Below, piece by piece: positions 1-12,700 of a DNA stretch of 64,000 nucleotides (the stretch's first letter is position 1; each line of letters starts with the position of its first letter). The translations under genes were made by a program, and so were the position numbers. The notes below the pieces were generated by a model. The model did no database searches. It saw only the letters and a list, made by a program, of their open reading frames with translations, and had not been told where the DNA came from. The stretch is from Alligator mississippiensis (lineage: Eukaryota; Chordata; Crocodylia; Alligatoridae): NCBI RefSeq assembly GCF_030867095.1, contig NC_081826.1, forward strand, positions 36,806,001 to 36,870,000, given 5' to 3'.

Positions 1-390
1 CACTGCATGCTATACACACCACTGTGTGTATCACTAGTCCCTGGGCCAATGCATTCTGTGCACAGTGTGCAGGGCTAAACTAGCTGCGTGTGCTGTTCAC
101 AGAACAGAAGGCCAAACACAGAGCATGTGGTGCATGCCACGCCCCACCAGACTAGCCCTTCACATTGGTTTCAGCATGGCCCAATCTGAACTGGCCCCAG
201 GGCCAACGCACAAGACCAGTTCAATGGGGCACTGCATACCTCAGGCTGACTCATGTTACATGTAGGGTGCTTGATGCTGGGTCCAGCCCACATACTACAC
301 GCAGCATGTGGGGCCAGAGCCAGTGTATGGAGTCAGTCCAGTGATCTATGTGCTGGATCCCGCCTGTAGGCCATAAGTTTGATACCCCTG
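1..390. mobile_element. hAT-like DNA element, partial, in intron 11
   Basis: The segment is richer in G and C than its surroundings. It ends at 390 with AAGTTTGATACCCCTG, which in reverse (CAGGGGTATCAAACTT) resembles the terminal repeat of common amniote hAT elements. The other end is outside the window. The rest of intron 11 (391-606) shows nothing recognisable. Confidence 0.4.
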
Positions 391-606
391 CATATAAGAA
401 TCTCTCTTTTGCAAGCCAGCAAGAGTCAGCTAGGTACCCTAGATACAGTATATGAGAAACCCACAATTCTTAAAGCACCGGAGAAAAAGAACATCCACAG
501 CTGCTGCAGAATGAGATAAATCACAAGTATACAGAGTAAAATGCTCCACTGCCTACGTGCTGCATCTAGATGTACAAAATCTTGGCAGAACTGCAGGTTT
601 CTTTAC

Positions 607-704
607 CTTAAAACAGATTCAACAAAAACTCTTAATGCTTTCACATGAATCCATGCAATAAAGGCTTCACTGAAATTCACTTTTAGCCACCGAACTAGAG
701 GCCC
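607..704 (-). CDS. ATP6V1C1: ATP6V1C1 exon 11 (residues 277-309)
   Basis: The 98-nt exon has acceptor CCCTCTGCAG and donor TTAAG|GTAAAG. It encodes [20 protein letters not shown] and then [12 protein letters not shown], the most conserved part of the C-terminal foot. It ends two bases into the codon for Arg309. The continuation (YGLPVNFQ in the family) is not found between 1 and 606. Confidence 0.97.
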
Positions 705-3700
705 CTGCAGAGGGAAGGAATGAGAAGAAAAAGGCAGTTACTCATCATAAGCATTCAAGAAGAGAGATTCAGCTTTATTAAATTTAAGAAGATACTGTTC
801 TATGATTTGCATTAGGTGTTTAAACAACTTGCCAGTGAATTGAAAAAAAAAGTCAAACAAGTTCCTCATGATTATTTGATCAGTTCCAATTTCAAGACAA
901 TGATGACTATTTGCACTGATATAAACTTTCTAGTGCAACTTTTCAGCAGTTGTAAATCCAGATAACCTCACATTTTGTAAGCAAAGCAGCTACATTCACC
1001 ATGACTGCACATGCCCAAGAATACAAAGCATCTAAAAAGAAATTCAAACTTATTCTGCGTTGTCAGTCCACAGAAAAATCACTTAACACTGAAAATTATA
1101 GCACCAATCCTCAGTCACCCCTCATCTACTTTGTTTTGCTCCCCTTGAATGAAGCAGCCCTACACTAAACCAACTGCACCTTTAAAGGTGATTCTCTTTG
1201 CATGGGAGATCTCTGGGTAGATGGAGATCAGCCAGAGTAGCTTCTGTTGTTTTCCTTCTAGCTGTTGGTGTAGTTGAGATGGTAACAGAATTGTGGTCCT
1301 CCAATAACCTCTAACTACTAGGATGGTTCCCTTGGTTTGCTGGAAGTAGCCACAGTTCAGACTAGCCCACCACAGAGGAGCTTCAAAAACAAACACACAC
1401 CGGGGGGCACAGGACCCATCTTCACATCTTCTCCACTCTCCTGTCTCAAATACAGCTACGAATCAGGCCCAGTAAGCAGCATAACTAGGCAAAGGAGAAT
1501 GGAGCAGGAGCCTCAGATGCCAAATTAGAGGGGGCACCATCAGCATCCCATACACTTCCCCAACCCCCCCACTCTCTAGCACTTGTTTTGACAAAAAAAA
1601 TTACAGCAACTAACTTCACTTAACAGCCCTAATTCACTATACTTCTTGGATGAGTAGAGAAACAGCTATTAGAGTCCTTTTCGTCTGACACATCATTTTG
1701 CTTATTTTATTCAACTTCAACACATTTAACAGTCTACAGGTAATTAAAGTAGATCCTTGCTTTCAACAATTGTTATTGACTATGTTGAAAATCAAAATTA
1801 GGCTACTGTTAACTCTGTGAATCTTCCTGTTTTACTTCCTTGTCTGAAGAGGAACCCGGTAGTGACCTATCTGGCTAAGTACAGACATTTGGGGGCTATA
1901 GAGGGAGGTTAAATCTATTCGAAATGGCTGCCCAATAGCAGGTAAGGCAGGATGGGGGGCTAGCCAGGGGGCTGAGGTGGGGGGGGAGGGGGGCGGTGTC
2001 CAGCAACCTGGAAGGGAATCAGGTGTCCACCAGGAAGGCACGACCTGTAGGCAGGGCGGGGTCACTCACAGTGAGCCTAAAGCCCCATCCATCCTGCCCT
2101 TCCCCCCACCAGGGGTTACTTGCTCAGCTCTGGCAGCAGTGGACGCTGATAGAAGTGGATGTAGCCAGAGCGGCTTGTGGCATGGGGGTTAAAAGGGTTG
2201 GCTGGTCAGGGGCCAGAAGGACAAGAGGTGGGCAAAAAATAAATCAGTGCAAAGGGGGGGGGGTAGTGAAAAGAGCAGCCCTGGGGCTGGGGCCAGCGGA
2301 CAGAAGTTCCATGCACTGGTTTGACTTAAATCGATTAAGTCTGATACTACATAGATCCAGGTTTATCTGAAACCATGTTCTGCAATTTTTAGACTGGTTG
2401 GGGTGCATGGAACTTTTGTACAGTTACAGGTTTAGACTGACTGCTGGTCACCGAGACCAGGTCTGTGAGAATAAGGTTAGCACTGGACTAGCCAAGTTTA
2501 AATCAGGAGGCCATTTTGAACCCAATTTAACCTCCCCAAATGTCTGTACTTACCCTTGGTGCTTAAATGCTCAGTTCTAGCCTTTCCAAAGGAAAATATT
2601 TAGTGTATGTAAACTTACAAACTGTTTTTTTTTGTCAGTAGACAGCCTGTTCATTTCTTCTTTGTCTGCTTTCATCTCTTCTTCATTATACTGGAAATCA
2701 CGAACCATAAACCTACATTTGAAGAGTAAAAATTTCCAGCAGCTGTCTAGATGGCTTTTAAAATACAAAAGCAAGCTAGAGAAAAAAACCCAAACTCTTA
2801 CTTGCTTTCCCTTGCTTTGTGTTTAAATTCATCCATTGCCTTCTTGAACAAGGTGACACTGCAGAGGTAGCTATCTTGGTCCTCAAACAAAACACTGGAT
2901 AAAAGGTGGTGGGGGGGAGGAGAGGAAGAAGTGTTAAGCAGTCACAGGTTTGGACCATTGTCTCTCTGAAGTACTGTAGTCAAAATTTTCATCTGTGGTT
3001 ACTTAACTAACAAGATCAAGTTCACTGTCTATTAATAGGTGCAACAGTGTTGTTCTGTAGCCACACCTCTTAGCATAACAATTTTAGAAGCACTTTCATC
3101 ATCTTTTACCAATAAATGATCTGTTTGCAGTTCACATATTCAACAAATGCTTTCTTGAGTAAACCTAATATTCTGCAGTTTAAAACTATATGTGTTCTTG
3201 GATAGTAAACCAGCGTTTAACTTTAATGTGTGAAACAAATGTGGCTTTTAGCATCCTCATTTATATTGCCGGTGAAAGGAAATAAATGCTGAAGCACAGG
3301 AGTTGCAGAGAGATCAGTGGACTAGGAATACAGGTCTTATCTGTGCCAGCGAAGAGCATGCTAAAGCAGTGGTTTTCAAACTTCCTGAAGTCACAAAACC
3401 CTTCAACATCACTTCTGCCATGGAATCTCTAGCTGTATCCTAAAAATTGAAGAAGTGGCAGCACACTGCCTCTGAGCCTGCTCCACCATTACCCGCAGTC
3501 TCTTCGTGGAACCCCTGACAGTACTGCAGAACCCCAGGGTTCAGTGGAACACAGTTTGAATACCACTGCTCTAAAAGGAGCTCAGTGAACATCCAAATAC
3601 AATGCAACTTTAGGAATTAACCTTCTAGTAGCATAAGCATTAAAATGTCTCCAAGCAAGCACAGTGACTTAGGCTTTTTGCACCCGCCATGTAAACTGTC

Positions 3701-6700
3701 AGGCAACTGGCTGATTTATGCCACCATTCCAACTCAAAGCTATGCTTCTAGAATGTGCAAGAATATCTGCAGAGGTTAGATCAAACAAGTCATAAAAAAG
3801 CTACTTACTTGCTGGATCTTGGGACTATCATGTCCGTTAGTGTTTCGTATTGCTTAACCCAGTCACTGTAATTTAACCTACACAAAACAAGTTAGAACTC
3901 AATTTTAATGCTGCTGCGTAATTCAAGGTAGAAATTGAATGAATCACACGCACAGAATTGGCAAAGAGCATTCACAACACCTTTCCTGTCACCAGATTTA
4001 TACATTAAATAAAACAAGTAAAGTTCTGCAATATTTGGTTACAAAAAAAATGACTTACTTGGGTACAACCACTAACAATGTGATCAAGTATTCTGAATCA
4101 AGTACAAAGTCCTCTTTCTTCACAATGTCAGCTAGACTTCTAGTTAGTAAGCTTCCTCTGTAAGGAAACAAAAGGCAGCCATTATAAGTGCACAGTTTAA
4201 ATCTTAAACGCAGTCCTGATAAATTTTAGGGCTTGGTTAATGTGTTTGGGGGGGGGGGGGGGTTCTAAAACAAGTGGCAATTATGCAGAACACACTTATT
4301 CCTTTCTGTAACTATAGTTTTAACATGCACATTGTTTATAAGACATCTTATCAGCATCTTTGTTGTCACTGCTATTAGCTGAAGATCCTGCTCATTCTGT
4401 GTTGGGATGAAGGGTATAATTTTCAAAAGCACCTTGGTGACTAGGGTTCAAAAACGATTTAGGGAAGAGAGGTTAAAAATGGGCGTGTGGGTGTGTGGAT
4501 AGAGAGATGCACTGAAAGAGATGATCACCCCATACTATAGACTCTTGTAAAAGACCTCTAGTGCTATTGAATATTCTCCACAGAAGCAACTGTACATTGC
4601 AGGCTGAAGTCACTGTTTAATAATGCTTTACAATCTTACAACTTTGTATGGATCCAGGTACCACGCATGGGGTCCTGCCTATTCTTACCACAGTACTGTG
4701 TGGAAATTTCACAATTATTTTGTCTCAGGCTAATGTAGCCTGTATGACTACTTGTATGACTTAGACCTTCTCTACATATTACAACTATTCCACAATTAAA
4801 CTGAGAACAGCTGCATATGGAAAGAACCTATCACACCATAAAGAGGTCTAACCTGCTATAAAGTTAGACCTTCAAAAAGCATGCTAACTTTATAGCTGGT
4901 TGCTATGTAGCTTTGATTTGCATGCGTAATAAGGTCTATCAGCTGACCGGGCTCCCAGCCGCAGGGATGCACCATGCCCAGCCAGGGCTGGTAGTCCTGC
5001 AGGCACAGGGGGACACTCAGCCCTCACGGTGCTCGTTAGCCGCGGGACTCTGGTTCCTAACAGCTATGAGGTGTGACTGCAGTCTCCCAGGCAAGGGGGT
5101 GCATGGCTTGCCCCCATGGCTGGGAGACCACAGCCACTACAATCTCCCAAATACGCAAAGCAGTGTGCCCCCATAGCTGGGAGGCCCTTCAGCTGAAGGG
5201 GCTGCTAGCCACCAGAGCTTGCTTCTTGCCAGTGCAGGGGGAATCTGGGGCTGGCAACAAGATGTGATGGGATCCAATGTATGATCCCACAATCATGCCT
5301 CTTGCAACGCATGTATGCAACTGTGTGGGACTGTGCATTAGATTCTATCATATTTTTACCTGCATGTGTAGAGGAGACCTTAGAGTGTCCATGTACAGCC
5401 TACATGTGTAGGGTCCTACATTGTCTTCTAACTCTACAAAGCCATGCAGCAATTATAATTTTAACATTTTCTTGATTGCCAATGAGATTTTGGAGCCTAA
5501 TTATCCAAATAGCTTCTGCCTTTAGTCTTATATTCAGATCTATGAACCACAGCTACAGGCCTACATTCCCAAGCACTCTGAAGGAAGGGTTGCATCAGCC
5601 TCAAGGGAAAGGGAAGAATGTTACCTTTGCTTAAAGCAAGTATGTCCTTGTTGGCATTAAGAGTTTTATCCCCACCCATCCAAATAGCTGTTTATGCCAG
5701 TGACTCCCAAATGGCATAAACAGGCAGCTCACGGAGACCATAAAAGCTAAAGAGGCGGTAGTCATGGGGGACCTAAACTACCCAGACATCTGCTGGGAGA
5801 CACAGACGGCAAAGTCCCACCGCTCACGCAGGTTTCTAACCTGTGTACAGGACCTCCACCTGACACAGGAGGTACACGGTCCCACTAGGGGGAATGCCAT
5901 ACTGGATCTGGTATTGGCACTGGGGGATGACATGGTAGGGGACCTACAGATCAGTAGCCATCTGGGGGACAGTGATCACCTAATAATAGAATTCACCATA
6001 AGACGTCGAGTGGGTAAGGTAACTAGTAGGGTGAAAGTGCTAGACTTTAGGAAAGGTGATCTCAATGAACTCAGGCGATTAGTCAAGGACGCACTGCAGA
6101 GTAGGAGTTTTGAAGGGATGGGAGCCCAAGAAGGGTGGCTGTGCCTTAAGGAAATGATCCTTCGGGCACAAAGTGAGACGATTCCCGTGCGAGGTGAAGG
6201 AGGGAAAGGGGCCAGGGGGCTTCCCTGGCTGACCGCAGAAATCCACGGCAGCCTAAGGGCCAAAAGGGGAGCACATAAAAAGTGGAAACAGGGAGAGATC
6301 ACCAAAGACGAATATACCTCCTCTGCTCGTGCTTGTAGGGAGGCAGTTAGACGGGCCAAAGCTACCATGGAGCTGAGGATGGCAACCCAAGTAAAGGACA
6401 ACAAGAAATTGTTTTTCAGATATATAGGAAGTAAAAGGAAGGCCCAAGGAGGAATAGGACCCCTGCTAAATGGGCAGAAACAATTGGTGACGGACAGGGG
6501 GGACAGGGCTGAGCTCCTCAATGAGTTCTTTGCCTCAGTGTTCTTAAGTGAGTGGCAAGACAAGTCTCTCACTGGGGTTGTAGAGAGGCAGCAGCAAGGC
6601 GCCAGACTTCCATGTGTAGCTCCTGAGATGGTACAGAGTCGCTTGGAAGAACTGGATGCCTTTAAGTTGGCAGGCCCAGATGAGCTCCATCCGAGGGTGC

Positions 6701-9700
6701 TGAAGGCACTGGCCGACATCATTGCAGAGCCACTGGCGGGAATATTTGAACGCTCATGGCGCACGGGCCAAGTCCCAGAGGACTGGAAAAGGGCCAATGT
6801 AGTCCCCATTTTCAAAAAGGGGAGGAAGGAGGACCCGGGCAACTATAGGCCAGTCAGTCTCACCTCCATCCTTGGCAAAGTCTTTGAAAAAATTATCAAG
6901 GCTCACATTTGTGAGAGCCCGGCAGGGCAAATTATGCTGAGGCGAAACCAGCACGGGTTTGTGGCGGGCAGATCGTGCCTGACCAACCTAGTCTCTTTCT
7001 ATGACCAGGTTACGAAACGCCTGGACACAGGAGGAGGGGTGGATGTCGTATACTTAGACTTCAGGAAGGCCTTCGATACGGTATCCCACCCCATACTGGT
7101 GAACAAGTTAAGAGGCTGTGACTTGGATGACTACACAGTCCGGTGGGTGGTGAATTGGCTGGAGGGTCGCACCCAGAGAGTCGTGGTGGATGGGTTGGTT
7201 TCAACCTGGAAGGGTGTGGGCAGTGGGGTCCCGCAGGGCTCGGTCCTTGGACTGATACTCTTTAACATCTTCATCAGCGACTTGGACGAGGGAGTGAAGT
7301 GTACTCTGTCCAAGTTTGCAGATGACACAAAACTATGGGGAGAAGTGGACACGCTGGAGGGCAGGGAACAGCTGCAAGCAGACCTGGACAGGTTAGACAA
7401 GTGGGCAGAAAACAACAGAATGCAGTTCAACAAGGAGAAATGCAAAGTGCTGCTCCTAGGGAGGAAAAATGTCCAGCACACCTACAGCCTAGGAAATGAC
7501 CTGCTGGGTGGCACAGAAGTGGAAAGGGATCTTGGAGTCCTAGTGGACTCTAAGATGAACATGAGTCGGCAGTGTGATGAAGCCATCAGAAAAGCTAATG
7601 GCACTTTATCGTGTCAGCAGATGCATGATGAATAGGTCCAAGGAGGTGATACTTCCCCCTCTATCGGGCACTGGTCAGACCGCAGTTGGAGTACTGCGTG
7701 CAATTTTGGGCGCCGCAATTCAAGAGGGATGCGGATAACCTGGAGAGGGTCCAGAGAAGGGCCACTCGTATGGTTAAGGGCCTGCAGACCAAGCCCTACG
7801 AGGAGAGACTAGAGAACCTGGACCTTTTCAGCCTCCGCAAGAGAAGGTTGAGAGGCGACCTTGTGGCTGCCTATAAGTTCATCACGGGGGCACAGAAGGG
7901 AATTGGTGAAGATTTATTCACCAAGGCGCCCCCGGGGGTTACAAGAAATAACGGCCACAAGCTAGCAGAGAGCAGATTTAGATTGGACATTAGGAGGAAC
8001 TTCTTCACAGTTCGAGTGGCCAAGGTCTGGAACGGGCTCCCAAGGGAGGTGGTGCTCTCCCCTACCCTGGGGGTCTTCAAGAGGAGGTTAGATAAGCATC
8101 TAGCTGGGGTCATCTGGACCCAGCACTCTTTCCTGCCTATGCAGGGGGTTGGACTTGATGATCTATTGAGGTCCCTTCCGACCCTAACATCTCTGAATCT
8201 ATGGCATGCTGCAATATACTTGGGTGAGGAGGTAAATGCCCCCTCTGCCTGCCCCAGCTACTCCAACAGCACCTGTACATACTCCCTTGGAAACTGCTGC
8301 CATTATTGCTGCCTTTCTCTACCACCCCTATGCTAGCCCCACACCCAAGCTCCCAGCTCTGCACTCTGCTGCAAGCAAGTGGGCAAGCAGACATGCAAGC
8401 AGAGCCAGGCTTTGCAGCCTAGTTCATCCCCCTCCACTTCTCCACACTCCTGAGGCTGGCAAGAGGGGCCATGGAGATGGTCACCAATTTGTGAGACTCT
8501 GCAGGAGCAGCCTCAGCAGTAGGGCCTACTCTTCCCCATGAGGTACAGAACTAGGGATCAAGGGGAGGTAGACATTGGAAAGAGCAGAACATACCTGTCC
8601 CCACTACCCTTAAGTGGCACCAGCTAGATCAGCAATTCTCAATTTTAATTTGTTTTTTTTAACCTCAAGGACCTCCCCCCTTGATATCTTTTTCTGAATT
8701 CAGATCTACAATCTCTGTGATTTTTAGCTGGGGTACTACGAAGTTCAGAAAAAGTACGAAGGGGCAACTTAAGGCTGAAAAGGTTGAGAACCACTGGTAC
8801 GGAGACTAAACCTTAGCTTAAAGAAAGATGTATTTTGTGTCTTTTTTTTTTTTTTAATAATACATCTCTGCACTAGTATGATTTTCTCTGACAGAGGAAT
8901 GAAATATATGTTTTGAAAGAAAAATATGAATTATACATATGCACACACACCTTGTTGGGTAAATGAGTGAAGTGTGCCACCATTTTTAAACCAGAAAAAG
9001 ACAGTGTCCCTCAGGTATTAAAAGTTTGGGAAACACTGTTTTATGCCTTGCTTAACTCATTTGATTAGCTTGGGCTTGGAATGGGGGAAGAAGGATGCAA
9101 CAACTTCTCAAACCTCAGGAACATATCATATGAATTACTTCATCACACAATAAAGCAGAAACTTTCTTGAAAAAAAGAGGTACTTCAGTTTTAATGAAAC
9201 AAATATTCTGATCACAGTATCATGCAACTAGTAGCATAACTAAATTAAGTTATGCTTAACTTAATGGCTTACGCATTCTTTCTTTCCAAGTTCTGAAGGT
9301 TGCCTTTCAGATTATTGTACGCTGAAGCTCTTGCTTTCAGGTCATTGTCAATTTGGGTTACTCCCTTTAAAAAACAAGATTCAAAATCAGAAAAAAGAAA
9401 TAAACTTTAATATGCCAGAAACGTTAAATCAGTGATTTGAAGTCTTGTTCACCAAGCCATCCTTTTCACCCACATATTCTAGGATTAAACTAGTTGAAAC
9501 TGCTATTATTTCCAGCTACTGCCAGCTACAACCTGGAAGCAACAAGTTCTACCAAAGGAGTAATGACCAGGAGCTGAACTAGTGATCATATTTCTATAGT
9601 CTTATAATCTATATTTTCACTGTTAAGTTGATCAATTTAAAAAATGTTTTACTTATACAAGTACCTCAAAAGACTTGGTATATAGTAGCACTCAGGCCTT

Positions 9701-12700
9701 GTAAAACAACCTAGTCCCTCTCTCTCTACTGCTTCTATCTATAGTATCCAGGAACATAAGCAGTTCAAAGCAACTCATATCTGAATGATTTGTTGCACAA
9801 ATAGTGTTTTTATTTGCCCCAGGTTGCCATCAGTGGGTTTTGCTGTTCATATAGAATACTAATTCTCAACCAGGGGGTTGGGGCACCCTGGGGTGCCATG
9901 AAATCTTTCAAAGGGTGGTGTGAGGATAAGAGCAGGCTCAGAGACCTCCCTACCTGGTCACTGTCCTGCCCCCACTGCCCAGCCCCTCTGCAAAGAGGTT
10001 AGGACTGTAATAAATAAGTCAGTCTTGGAAATGGGGTACTGCTCAATTACAAAATTTATGGAGGGGTGCCAAATCAGATAGGGTTGAAAATCACTGATAT
10101 ACAAGTCCGCTTTTAAAAAAACACCACTGCATATATGTAAAGAACTAGCAGTACACAGCACACACAAAAATATCACCTGTGATTTTATTGCAATAGATTT
10201 CTCTTAAGGTATGAGACCAAAATTAAAATCCCAGATGTCTTAGTACAAGATTAATAACTTACTTCTTACACAAACAGCAATATATCAGCTGCTTGTGTAA
10301 GAATATACATCATATTACCCATGAACGAAGAGACTTTTTTATTTTTTTTTAGCCAAAAGGCAAGAAGTCAGAATTTTTAAAATGATTAATATCTGCAATA
10401 AGTAATGACTTGAGAGACAAGGCTTTAAAATATGAAAATTAAATACCATTTTAACAGACCCAATGCATCTATATTAGTATTTAGAGAAACAAACAAAAAA
10501 TGTGTGTACAGCAGGACACTGTCTTGGAGAATAATGTTTAAGCACTACCAAGCAATATGACTTTTGCTAAGGGGAACAGTCATTAGAAGTAAATCACAGA
10601 AAGGCCACAGACAAGCATTACATTTGTGCTGGTAGAAAAGACATTTTCCTGGCACAAAATGAGAGCATAGAGCTATTCAAGGGATTTATTGTCTAGAAAT
10701 ATTCCTGACTGGCAGGAGAAGGGGTGTTCTCCTGCAGTGGGAACCATCCCAGAGCCCCAGGACAATTGTCACTAGGGAGAATGGCCTCTCTCCTACCCCC
10801 CACACTCTGTCAGTTTGAACAGGAGGAAGGTGGGGGAGGTGGCAGCCAAACTGCAGCATGGCTGGGGGAAGGTAGAACTGGGGTTCCAGAAGCTGGACTG
10901 CAGAGGCAATGATTTAAAGCTGGGGTATGGGAAAGTGGGGCCTCCCCAAGCCTAGAGCCTTACCTCCGTCAGCTTTTAAAAGTCACAGTCTATGCAGCCC
11001 AGTTCAACAGCCCAGCTGGCTGCATCGGTAGCAATTAAAAACCAAGCATGGAAGCTCCTGGCTCTACTTTCCTGTGCACCCCACTGTAAAACTACTTATT
11101 GACAGCTTGCTCCCTTCCCAAGCTGGGAAAGAGCAGGCTATTAATCATTAAGCAACCCTAAGGACTCTGATGATCTAAGCAGCAGCCTTTTAGTGTCCCC
11201 TGCCTGGAGAGCTCACCTATGTAGCTCTCCAGCCAGGAAAGTTGGATGCTTCAACTTCCAGCCTATTTTTCTAGCAGTAGAAATTACACACACATGCTTG
11301 CCAATAGAAATGAACACCTATTCATGGGCAGAAATTAAGCAGATCTAGGAAAAATGCAGAAGTGCTACAGTTTTCTAGTAAATATAAATCCTTTCCTTTA
11401 GCCCAAAAACTCCTTGTGCTTTAATAATAAAAAAAAACCCACCCACAAACAACAACAAAGAATACATGGCTAAGCATGCATCATTTAAGAAAAAAGTCTG
11501 AAAGAAAGGAAAACTCTAACAGATACCAAACCTGCCTTTTGTTAGTTAAGCCAGTTTAATGGAATTTTAGAATTCTAACACTTCATACTAACAAAGTAAA
11601 CTCTGACTGATTTGCCACTCCAAGAGGAATGCAAATGATGGCAAATTATCCACTACTGATGGTGCATCTACATGTACAATTTACTGTGTAGATGACTAAT
11701 TAGCTCTGCAGTAAAGTGTCACCATCTGCACGTATGCCCATATTAGGGTGCAGTAAATAAACTAGCTTCACTGTAGAATAATACAGTCCAGGACAAGTAT
11801 TATCCTACAGCGGACTAGCTACATGCACTGAAACGCATGTGTAGACAGTGACCGAGGCTGGCTTGGGCACAAGGGTGCTACAGTGCAGGGGATTCCTGCC
11901 AGCTAGCCCTGCACTGCAGCACCATCGTGCCCCAGCAGGCCACTCCACAGCACATTGAGCTGGGGTATAGCAGCCCTGGGCTGTGAGGCAGACCTCCCAG
12001 GCCCTCTGCCAGCTGGGGCTGCTCCACCCCAGTTCAATGTGACACGGTCCCAGGTACATGTATAAATGCTGTGCCTGGGAGCAATAAACTATGGTGTGAA
12101 CTGCACCAGAGTTTATTATTATTACATACTAATTGCACATGTAGATGTATTAGGAGTTGATAATTGGGGACAGGATAACATTAGAGAATCAGAATAGGAG
12201 CAATTTAAACAATAGTGATGAATTTTTCCACAGGCAAGTTAACTAACATTTACGGTGTAATCATCTCTCTGTGGGTGCTTTGTATGTCCAAAGACTCCAA
12301 ACAATACTGCATTTAGGGTTTTGTCAATTGCTAACTAGAATTTACAGAAGTAGTGACAATCAATTTTGATTCTAGCTAAAAGTATTATAAAAACATTACC
12401 GAAATTGTGAACATTGGCCTGTCAAGCTACAGTTTTTAAATAAAAAAGGCATGCATAAATAAGTCTCAAGTTAAGTCCTAACACTGGTGTGAAAATCTTA
12501 TTTTAATTGATAGGTAACTTCTAGATAACAAAACACAGTCATGAGATAACGGTCATCCACTTTTACATAAAGGTAGAGGAAGACTCCCAATATTTCTGGA
12601 AGATACTGATCTTGTAACAATTTTATTAATATGGCTCTATTTCCACAGAGCACAGAAATAATGCTGTTAGTATAAGAGAACGCAAGTCGCATCTGACAAC

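Larger units (their letters stand above)
4158..9272 (-). other. ATP6V1C1 intron 6
   Basis: This 5.1-kb intron holds a G15 run (4248-4262), a MITE-like unit (about 4760-5383), a 2.5-kb antisense CR1 (5721-8208) and a short hAT unit (8630-8796). The remaining sequence is AT-rich without clear features. Confidence 0.85.

Noticed and set aside
5976..6842. 288-codon minus-strand frame
   Set aside because: It lies opposite the CR1 reverse transcriptase and is a shadow of that coding frame.
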